Assembly (NCBI GenBank): GCA_022865555.1 | Contig: JALHTD010000134.1 | Location: 1-7,619 of the forward strand | From: Thermoanaerobaculaceae bacterium | GTDB taxonomy: Bacteria; Acidobacteriota; Thermoanaerobaculia; Thermoanaerobaculales; Thermoanaerobaculaceae | Reading direction: 5' to 3' | DNA length: 7,619 nucleotides | Shown: positions 1-4,658 of the stretch, piece by piece | Layout: each line of letters starts with the position of its first letter | Numbering within the stretch: position 1 is the stretch's first letter | Translations under genes and position numbers: made by a program | The notes under the pieces: generated by a model | Database searches by the model: none | The model's input: the letters and a program-made list of their open reading frames with translations, nothing else | What the model was told of the DNA's origin: nothing

Positions 1-1520
1 AGCTCCACGCCCCACTGGTCGAAGCAGTCAATGTTCCAGACCGCGCCCTGGGTGAAGACCGAGTGCTCGTAGAGCGCGATGAGCGCGCCGAGAGCCTCCG
101 GGGTGAGGCGCCGGGCGAGGATCACGTTGGACGGCCGGTTCCCCTCGAAGACCCGGTGCGGCACGAGCCAGGCCGGCGTGCCTTCGGCCTCCACCTGCTC
201 GGGCGTTTTTCCGAACGCCAGCGCCTCGGCCTGCGCGAAGACGTTGGCCAGGAGCACGTCGTGGTGCCGGCCAAGGGGGTTGAGCGGCTCCACGAACGCG
301 ATGAAGTCGCACGGGATGAGCTTCGTCCCCTGGTGGATCAGCTGGTAGAAGGAGTGTTGGCCGTTGGTTCCAGGCTCGCCCCAGTAGATGGGGCTGGTGT
401 CGTAGTCAACTGCGGTCCCGTCGAGCGTGACGCGCTTGCCGTTGCTCTCCATCGCCAACTGCTGCAGGTAGGCAGGGAAGCGCTTCAGGTACTGCTCGTA
501 GGGCAGCACGGCGACGGTCTGGGCGCCGAAGAAGTCGGTGTACCAGACGGCCAGCAGGCCCATAAGGACGGGGAGGTTCTTCTCGAACGGGGCGGTCCGG
601 AAGTGCTCATCCATCCGGTGGAAGCCGTCGAGCACCGCGCGAAAGTTGGCCGGGCCGATCGCGAGCATCGTGGAGAGACCGATCGCCGAGTCCACCGAGT
701 AGCGCCCGCCGACCCAGTCCCAGAAGGGGAACATGTTGGCCGTGTCGATGCCGAACTTCGACACCTCCCCGGCGTTGGTCGAGACGGCGACGAAGTGCCT
801 GGCGACAGACTTCTCGTCGCCCCCGAGGCCCGCGAGCGACCAGTTCCTGGCCGAGCGGGCGTTCGTCATCGTCTCCAGCGTGGTGAACGTCTTCGAGGAG
901 ACGATGAAGAGGGTCTCCGCCGGGTCGAGGTCCAGGACGGCTTCCGCGAAATCGGTGCCGTCGACGTTGGAGACGAAGCGAAACGTCATGGCGCGGTCGC
1001 TGTAGTGCTTGAGCGCCTCGTACGCCATCACCGGCCCGAGGTCGGAGCCCCCGATGCCGATGTTGACGACGTTGCGAATGCGCTTGCCGGTGTGGCCCTT
1101 CCACGCGCCGCTCCGGACGCGGTCGGAGAACTCGGCCATCCTGTCCAGCACGGCGTGGACCTGCGGCACCACGTTCTCTCCGTCCACGACGATGGATGCC
1201 CCCCTGGGGGCGCGCAGCGCCACGTGCAGGACGGCCCGCTTCTCGGTGATGTTGATCTTCTCGCCGCGGAACATGGCGTCGATCCGCGCCCGCAGGTCGG
1301 ATTCCTCGGCCAACTGGAGCAGCAGCTTGATGGTCTCGTCGTTGATGCGGTTCTTCGAGTAGTCCAGGAAGAGGCCGACCGCCTCGGCCGTCATGCGCTC
1401 GCCGCGCTTCGGCTCCTCGGCGAACAGGTCTCGAAGGTGCAACTCCTTCACCTTCTCGTGATGGGCCGTGAGCGCCTTCCATGCCCGCCGCTCGGTGAGT
1501 GGTTCGATCCTCGTCGTCAT
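1..1520 (-). CDS. pgi: Glucose-6-phosphate isomerase, 3'-truncated by the window edge
   Basis: The product interconverts glucose 6-phosphate and fructose 6-phosphate in the cytoplasm (glycolysis/gluconeogenesis). The reading frame is open from ATG at 1520 to base 1, giving 506 full codons of a family usually about 550 residues long. The N-terminal part has the family blocks DYSKNRI and GEKINxTExRAVLHVALR. Further landmarks are GIGGSDLG (about residues 155-162), the phosphate-binding SSKTFTT (208-214), and the signature DWVGGRYS with Arg273. The catalytic Glu358 lies in MESNGK and the ring-opening His389 in GTNGQH. The second signature, FDQWGVEL, is cut at the edge; the catalytic Lys would lie two residues further on. 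A GAGGA ribosome-binding site (complement of 1529-1533) sits 8 bases before the ATG. The gene is divergent from the Spy-like gene at 1986. No stop or frameshift was seen, so the enzyme appears functional apart from the cut end. Confidence 0.97.
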   Translation of the reverse strand, partial: MTTRIEPLTERRAWKALTAHHEKVKELHLRDLFAEEPKRGERMTAEAVGLFLDYSKNRINDETIKLLLQLAEESDLRARIDAMFRGEKINITEKRAVLHVALRAPRGASIVVDGENVVPQVHAVLDRMAEFSDRVRSGAWKGHTGKRIRNVVNIGIGGSDLGPVMAYEALKHYSDRAMTFRFVSNVDGTDFAEAVLDLDPAETLFIVSSKTFTTLETMTNARSARNWSLAGLGGDEKSVARHFVAVSTNAGEVSKFGIDTANMFPFWDWVGGRYSVDSAIGLSTMLAIGPANFRAVLDGFHRMDEHFRTAPFEKNLPVLMGLLAVWYTDFFGAQTVAVLPYEQYLKRFPAYLQQLAMESNGKRVTLDGTAVDYDTSPIYWGEPGTNGQHSFYQLIHQGTKLIPCDFIAFVEPLNPLGRHHDVLLANVFAQAEALAFGKTPEQVEAEGTPAWLVPHRVFEGNRPSNVILARRLTPEALGALIALYEHSVFTQGAVWNIDCFDQWGVE

Positions 1521-1632
1521 GGTCGCAATCCTCGGTCCAGCGACGCGGCCCTTTCCTTCTCGGGCAGCGAGGGTGTGGGCGCCCTCATGTCCGGTGCAGA
1601 GCCGCGCCCCTCGTAGCGCGTCGTTGCGTCCA

Positions 1633-1638
1633 AGTCTA
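1633..1638 (-). promoter_or_regulatory. Possible -10 hexamer TAGACT upstream of pgi
   Basis: TAGACT on the minus strand matches 4 of 6 bases of TATAAT and resembles -10 elements seen in GC-rich bacteria. It would give a leader of roughly 105 bases before the pgi ATG. The -35 position (complement of about 1656-1661) has no good TTGACA match but touches the inverted repeat at 1660-1677, which could mean regulated or activator-dependent initiation. Weak evidence. Confidence 0.25.
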
Positions 1639-1659
1639 CCGGAGCCGGCCCGGGCGTGC

Positions 1660-1677
1660 GCCGGGAGGTCTCCCGGC
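1660..1677. repeat. 18-bp inverted repeat with 8-bp arms (possible operator)
   Basis: GCCGGGAG at 1660-1667 is followed by GT and then its exact complement CTCCCGGC at 1670-1677. With only two central bases this is a near-palindrome, more like a binding site for a dimeric regulator than an RNA hairpin, and there is no T-tract for a terminator. It lies about 140 bases upstream of pgi, next to a possible -10 on that side. GC-rich sequence makes chance palindromes commoner, so function is unproven. Confidence 0.35.
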
Positions 1678-1973
1678 CGGTCTGGCACTTGAGACGACGT
1701 GCGGACGCCCGCTGGGCAGTGCGTTCGGCGGATCTCGCTGCTGAGAGGGAGGAGCACGCGTTTTCGTGTTGGTTCGTTGCAGTGGTCTCGAGCCGCGACG
1801 AGCCGGACAGAGGCCCCACGACGCTCACCGACGCTGCCCGGGCCCATGTCCAGGATCTCGCTGTGTCGTCTCAGTTTCCTCCCTCGTGCTTGGCGGGCGT
1901 GCGTGCCCAGGACCGGGGAGCGGCGCGCCTGCTAAGATGCGCGAACCGACCGGCCCGTGCCGGCAGAAAGAGT

Positions 1974-1979
1974 GAGGAG
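1974..1979 (+). promoter_or_regulatory. Ribosome-binding site fixing the start at 1986
   Basis: GAGGAG lies 6 bases before ATG 1986. The open frame extends upstream to 1656, but that part has no family-like sequence, and the signal peptide begins exactly at ATG 1986, so this site decides the start. Confidence 0.75.
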
Positions 1980-1985
1980 ACGAGA

Positions 1986-2456
1986 ATGAGGAAGCTCAAC
2001 GCAGTGATCCTGGTGGCATTTCTGGCGGTTGCTGTAACGGGGACGCTCGCCGCCCAGACGCAGGCGGACCTCGACGCGCAGAGGGCCCAGATCCAGTCGG
2101 ACCGCAACGCGATCGTCGCGACCGAACTGCCGCTCACGACCGAACAGACCACCACATTCTGGCCGCTGTACAAGCAGTACCGGGCGGATATGCAGAAAGT
2201 CGGGGACCGGATGGTAAAGCTGATCACCGACTACGCCAACAGCTACAACACGACCCTCACCGACGAGCAGGCCGCGGCGCTCCTGAAGGAGTTCCTCGAG
2301 ATTCAGAAGGAGACACTTAAGGTCAAGGAGCAGTATGCGCCGCGTTTCGGCGCGATCCTTCCGGCGAAGAGCGTCCTGCGCTTCTACCAGATCGAGAACA
2401 AGCTCGACGCCTTCCTGATGAAGAACGTCGTGGCGCAGATCCCGCTGGCCAAGTAG
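1986..2456 (+). CDS. Small secreted helical protein, Spy/LTXXQ-like
   Basis: This 156-residue protein begins with a Sec signal peptide (basic MRK, hydrophobic segment to about residue 20, predicted cut near L-A-A-Q at about 23-26). The mature part looks almost wholly helical and highly charged. It contains FWPLYKQYRADMQKVGDR, then an LTDEQ block followed by a helix (ALLKEFLEIQKE), then FYQIENKLDAF near the C-terminus. The LTxxQ-type block and charged helical hairpin resemble periplasmic Spy/CpxP-type chaperones and heavy-metal-sensor-like proteins. I recall the FWPLY...YRxxM...IENKLD pattern from uncharacterised bacterial exported proteins, so the assignment is to a fold type, not an exact function. 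It probably acts in the periplasm, perhaps binding unfolded proteins. It is transcribed alone, divergent from pgi and convergent with the barrel gene at 2583. The GAGGAG site at 1974-1979 and the signal peptide fix the start. Confidence 0.85.
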   Translation: MRKLNAVILVAFLAVAVTGTLAAQTQADLDAQRAQIQSDRNAIVATELPLTTEQTTTFWPLYKQYRADMQKVGDRMVKLITDYANSYNTTLTDEQAAALLKEFLEIQKETLKVKEQYAPRFGAILPAKSVLRFYQIENKLDAFLMKNVVAQIPLAK

Positions 2457-2501
2457 CGCGGCGCGCAGCGCAAGGTTCAGACGTTTTCGAATTCGATCGT
2501 T

Positions 2502-2525
2502 GGGGCGCCCCGTCGGGGACGCCCC
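2502..2525. terminator. GC-rich hairpin between convergent genes
   Basis: GGGGCGCCCC (2502-2511) pairs with GGGG-A-CGCCCC (2515-2525) around a GTC loop, giving ten base pairs with one bulged A. It sits 45 bases after the stop of the rightward gene and 57 bases beyond the stop of the leftward barrel gene, the right place for a shared terminator. The rightward strand continues TTCACTTCT, a poor T-tract, so termination may be weak or the hairpin may only protect mRNA ends. Confidence 0.5.
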
Positions 2526-2582
2526 TTCACTTCTATGGGGCCACAACTGCGTGCGTGCCTCACTGGTTGCGGCACGCCCTCG

Positions 2583-3350
2583 TCAAAAGCGGATGCCCAG
2601 GCCGAGGTAGGGCCCACCCATCGCCACGTCGTAGAGGAAACCCTTCGTCTCGTAGTCGATGCTGAGGTACCGGTAACCAAGCATCCCGGAGACGGTCTTG
2701 GAGAAGTTGTAGCTCACGCCGGCCAGCGCCTGCCAGGAGAGGTTGGACCCGCCCGCTCCGACGTCCGCGTACCCCGCAACGAACCAGCGTTCCGAGAGCT
2801 GGGCCCGCACGCGCGCACCCACGTACCCGTCCACCCAGCTCTTGCTGCCGCTTGCGCTGACGGCGTCATTCGGGCCCGTCAACTTAAGACCGTCACTGAG
2901 GAAGTAGCCGCGGGCCCCGAGGATGAGGTCAACGGGTACCTTGCCCTCGCTCACGCGGTACGCCCCGGCGAACTCGTAGATCTGCTGCGTCATGTCGAAC
3001 TTCACCTCGACCCCGTCGTTCTCCAACGACGTGGTCTTCCCGAGGTTGACGTACATCCCGTCGAAGACAAAACCCCAGCGGTCCTTGTGGCCCTCGAACT
3101 CGACCATTCCGGCCATCTGCAGGTCCAGGAGCATGTCGGAGAGGGTCACTTCTACGGGAACGCCCGACTTGAGATCCAGCCCGATCCTGCCGGAGATCCC
3201 CGCGGCCCATAGGTAGGGCGTCACCTGGAACTGCCAGGTGCCAGGCGGTGGAGGATTCGATTGGGCAACTGCCGGCGCCACCGGGAGCAGCACGAGCGCG
3301 ACCGCGACGGACAGCGCAGCGACGGCAGATGACGTGCTCGCTATTCTCAT
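2583..3350 (-). CDS. Outer-membrane beta-barrel protein of unknown role
   Basis: This 255-residue protein starts at ATG 3350, preceded by GGGGGAAGAAC. The open frame extends 31 codons further upstream, but that part is unlike a signal peptide, so the downstream ATG is preferred. Residues 1-29 form a Sec signal peptide with predicted cleavage at A-V-A before Gln30, followed by a Pro-rich stretch. The mature chain alternates aromatic/hydrophobic and polar residues, as in transmembrane beta-strands: FQVTPYLWAAGISGRIGL near the start, WGFVFDGMYVNLG in the middle, and VSYNFSKTVSGMLGYRYLSI near the end. It ends in LGLGIRF, whose terminal Phe fits the BAM recognition signal. This is a small (8-12 strand size) barrel. 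I recall similar sequences only as uncharacterised outer-membrane proteins; OmpW/OmpA-like porin folds are alternatives. It is the last gene of the 4318-to-2583 cluster, 97 bases after its neighbour. Confidence 0.88.
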   Translation of the reverse strand: MRIASTSSAVAALSVAVALVLLPVAPAVAQSNPPPPGTWQFQVTPYLWAAGISGRIGLDLKSGVPVEVTLSDMLLDLQMAGMVEFEGHKDRWGFVFDGMYVNLGKTTSLENDGVEVKFDMTQQIYEFAGAYRVSEGKVPVDLILGARGYFLSDGLKLTGPNDAVSASGSKSWVDGYVGARVRAQLSERWFVAGYADVGAGGSNLSWQALAGVSYNFSKTVSGMLGYRYLSIDYETKGFLYDVAMGGPYLGLGIRF

Positions 3351-3376
3351 GTTCTTCCCCCTTTTTCTCCCTTCTC

Positions 3377-3399
3377 GGTGGAGCCGTTTTATCTCCACC
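3377..3399 (-). repeat. Stem-loop in the leader of the barrel gene
   Basis: Read on the minus strand, GGTGGAG and CTCCACC form a perfect 7-bp stem around the 9-base loop ATAAAACGG. It ends 26 bases before the barrel gene ATG at 3350 and lies downstream of the preceding stop at 3448. There is no T-tract, so it is not a classical terminator. It could block RNase read-back, stabilise the barrel mRNA separately from the upstream genes, or influence translation. Confidence 0.4.
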
Positions 3400-3447
3400 T
3401 TTGTGCGCCGGGCGAGCGCGGCCCAGGGCGCTGCGCCGACCACGCAT

Positions 3448-3852
3448 TCAGGGCTTCGCTGCCGGAGCCCCGGAGGCCGACGCCGGTGGGAAGACCTTTC
3501 CCCATTCCTCGCGGGTGAGGGTGTCCTTCAACTGGAACCGCAGCGCCAGTAGCTTCTCTTCGGTTGCGGTTTCCTGCGGTTCGTAGCCGCCATAGGCGGC
3601 CTTGAACTCCTGCGTCGTCGCATCGCGACGCGCCGCGAGCTTGTCCACGGCCTTCTCGAACTCTTTCAGGTTCTTCCCGTCCTGCTTGGCCACTTCCTCC
3701 ATCTGCTTGAGGATGGCAAGCGCGTGCTCACGCTGAATGCCGTCGGGCACAACCTTCTTTACCTGCTCCGTGGTGACCTTCAGGGACGGCATGAAAGGCA
3801 GTTTGGACCCACCGAACAGTAGAAACAGTGCCGCGAAGGTTGCTATCAACAT
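3448..3852 (-). CDS. Small N-terminally anchored helical protein, unknown function
   Basis: This 134-residue protein has a hydrophobic N-terminus (MLIATFAALFLLFGG, residues 1-15) that could be an uncleaved membrane anchor or short signal sequence. It has no Cys and no clear cleavage motif. The rest is charged and predominantly helical: VTTEQVKKVVPDG, HALAILKQMEEVAKQDGKNLKEFEKAVDKL in two stretches, then DATTQEF, LRFQLKDTLTREEW and an Ala/Pro-rich tail. The pattern D-A-T-x-Q-x-F followed by L-T-x-E-E-W recurs in the lipoprotein encoded just upstream, suggesting the two are diverged duplicates. The LTxxE block also recalls LTXXQ/Spy-like proteins. AAGGGG precedes the ATG by 6 bases. Only 19 bases separate it from the upstream stop, so co-transcription is likely. 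I cannot assign a function; a periplasmic helper for the barrel protein encoded downstream is a guess from position. Confidence 0.8.
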   Translation of the reverse strand: MLIATFAALFLLFGGSKLPFMPSLKVTTEQVKKVVPDGIQREHALAILKQMEEVAKQDGKNLKEFEKAVDKLAARRDATTQEFKAAYGGYEPQETATEEKLLALRFQLKDTLTREEWGKVFPPASASGAPAAKP

Positions 3853-3871
3853 TGAGGGCCCCTTTCCAAAC

Positions 3872-4318
3872 TCAGTCGGTGGTGATGCCTAGTTTGCGGA
3901 TGTCGGCACGAAGGTCGTTCAGCTTCTTCCACTCCTCGTCCGTGAGGAGGCCGGCCATGCGGTCGCGGATCTCGACGGACTGCTTCAGGAGAGCGTTGTG
4001 ACTGGTCCTGTGAGTGGAGGAAATCTCACTGAACTGTTGCGATGTGGCGTCGTAGTTGGCGTTGAGGGCATCAAGTCGCGCTCGGTACGCCGAATCCTCC
4101 CGCTCCATCTGCCGCAAAAGATCGAGGACTTGCTGCGCGAGAGCCTCGACCTGCGCTGCCGTGTTGGGGTCCTTGACGACCGCGCGGACCTCCTCGTTGA
4201 CCTTGCCTTGCAGCACGGTGACCGGATCCTCCGCCTTCTTGGATGACCTGCAGCCCCCCGCCACCGCCAGCAGCACGAGCAACCCTGCGGTGGCCGGACG
4301 AACGAAACGACGTGTCAT
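3872..4318 (-). CDS. Small helical lipoprotein, unknown function
   Basis: This 148-residue protein has a lipoprotein signal: basic MTRRFVR, a hydrophobic segment, then L-A-V-A-G-G-C with Cys23 as the predicted lipidated residue. Arg-Ser-Ser follows rather than Asp at +2, so by the enterobacterial rule it would go to the outer membrane; that rule may not hold here. The mature part is charged and alpha-helical (VEALAQQVLDLLRQMERED, then LDALNANYDATSQQFSEI), ending with LLTDEEWKKLNDLRADI. D-A-T-x-Q-x-F and L-T-D-E-E-W match blocks in the next gene, and the helical LTxxE design resembles Spy/LTXXQ proteins. An AGGAGA ribosome-binding site (complement of 4323-4328) precedes the ATG. It is first in the cluster with the genes at 3852 and 3350, divergent from the patatin gene. 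Its specific role is unknown. Confidence 0.85.
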   Translation of the reverse strand: MTRRFVRPATAGLLVLLAVAGGCRSSKKAEDPVTVLQGKVNEEVRAVVKDPNTAAQVEALAQQVLDLLRQMEREDSAYRARLDALNANYDATSQQFSEISSTHRTSHNALLKQSVEIRDRMAGLLTDEEWKKLNDLRADIRKLGITTD

Positions 4319-4462
4319 GGTCTCTCCTTTCCCTTGCGACCCGTGTCCATCAACCGAGATGGCCCGAGATCTTGCTGGCTCTCATCGTAACGTCGCCAAC
4401 TAGCCGCTGCGTTCGTTGCATCCCCACAGACAACGGCTGATTCTTACCTTGTTGACGGGTAA

Positions 4463-4493
4463 AGTCTACTGGACTTAGGGCCAATATTGGCAA
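4463..4493 (-). promoter_or_regulatory. Possible promoter for the lipoprotein operon
   Basis: On the minus strand TTGCCA (complement of 4488-4493, 5 of 6 to TTGACA) is followed after 19 bases by TAGACT (complement of 4463-4468, 4 of 6 to TATAAT). The spacer is longer than the ideal 17, so this is tentative. It would give a leader of about 135-140 bases before ATG 4318. The palindrome CCAATATTGG at 4481-4490 overlaps the -35 region, where a repressor would act. Confidence 0.3.
4481..4490. repeat. 10-bp perfect palindrome, possible operator
   Basis: CCAATATTGG is a perfect AT-centred palindrome in the AT-richer part of the divergent region. Such a site between divergent genes could bind a dimeric regulator controlling one or both. 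It is short, so chance cannot be excluded. Confidence 0.25.
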
Positions 4494-4579
4494 TGCTTTG
4501 AACCGGCTCGGGATGGTGGCGGTTCTTCCGCGTCGGTTCGAGCGTCGCCCGGGCACCGCGAGCCACGTTTTCTCGAGAG

Positions 4580-4608
4580 GTGACCGGAGGTGTCGCCTTC
4601 GGTAGACT
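4580..4608 (+). promoter_or_regulatory. Candidate promoter for the patatin gene
   Basis: GTGACC (4580-4585, 4 of 6 to TTGACA) and TAGACT (4603-4608, 4 of 6 to TATAAT) are separated by exactly 17 bases. Transcription would begin near 4615, about 45 bases before ATG 4659. If real, it rules out the upstream GTG at 4590 as a start, because that codon would lie in the promoter spacer. Confidence 0.4.
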
Positions 4609-4647
4609 TCCGCTTGCAACACAAGACGTCCTCGGCGAGCTCTCGGC

Positions 4648-4652
4648 GGAGG
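4648..4652 (+). promoter_or_regulatory. Ribosome-binding site fixing the patatin start at 4659
   Basis: GGAGG lies 6 bases before ATG 4659, an ideal spacing. The alternative GTG at 4590 has GAGAGG (4575-4580) nine bases upstream but would add 23 residues in front of what already is a complete signal peptide. Confidence 0.7.
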
Positions 4653-4658
4653 TGGCTC

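Larger units (their letters stand above)
1521..1985. other. Gene-free divergent spacer between pgi and the Spy-like gene
   Basis: I see no gene with family resemblance in these 465 bases. Short open frames here have compositions typical of GC-rich noncoding frames (rich in Arg, Ala, Pro) and no ribosome-binding site that decides a start. The stretch must hold the start signals for pgi (leftward) and the small secreted protein gene (rightward). Visible elements are an 18-bp inverted repeat at 1660-1677, a TAGACT hexamer on the minus strand (complement of 1633-1638) about 110 bases before pgi, and TAAGAT at 1933-1938 about 48 bases before the ATG at 1986. None of the -10-like hexamers has a convincing -35 partner. 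No tRNA-like or riboswitch-like fold was recognised. Confidence 0.6.
4319..4658. other. Divergent intergenic region between the lipoprotein operon and the patatin gene
   Basis: These 340 bases carry no gene I can support, and the middle (about 4390-4500) is visibly more AT-rich than the flanking genes, as expected for a promoter region. Elements visible are TTGACG at 4452-4457 on the plus strand without a good partner, an AAGTCTAC octamer at 4462-4469, a 10-bp palindrome at 4481-4490, and a promoter-like pair at 4580-4608 reading toward the patatin gene. A GTG at 4590 could extend the patatin frame upstream, but the promoter-like pair overlaps it. Confidence 0.65.

Noticed and set aside
270..300. 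Apparent loss of a His seen in the E. coli isomerase (THNPL versus PLNPL here)
   Set aside because: Counting residues from the catalytic Glu and Lys shows the ring-opening His is the one in GTNGQH, which is present; the THNPL His is not catalytic, so nothing is missing.
63..1616. Long plus-strand open frame (517 codons) across the left end
   Set aside because: It is the antisense of pgi. Its translation is a low-complexity mix of Arg, Val, Gly, Asp and His without family motifs, whereas the minus strand gives a motif-complete isomerase.
1933..1938. TAAGAT as a promoter for the gene at 1986
   Set aside because: The -10-like hexamer is well placed, but no -35 match is found at 16-18 bases upstream, so it is noted only within the spacer description.
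1656..1985. 110-codon N-terminal extension of the Spy-like protein
   Set aside because: The extension precedes a complete signal peptide and a well-placed GAGGAG site, and its composition is like noncoding GC-rich frames.
2535..3212. Plus-strand open frame (225 codons) opposite the barrel gene
   Set aside because: It is the antisense of a protein with a signal peptide, beta-strand pattern and terminal Phe; the shadow translation is compositionally odd and has no ribosome-binding site.
3222..3240. Perfect 7-bp-arm inverted repeat CACCTGG/CCAGGTG within the barrel gene
   Set aside because: It lies in coding sequence about 110 bases after the start codon with no regulatory context; chance pairing in GC-rich DNA is sufficient.
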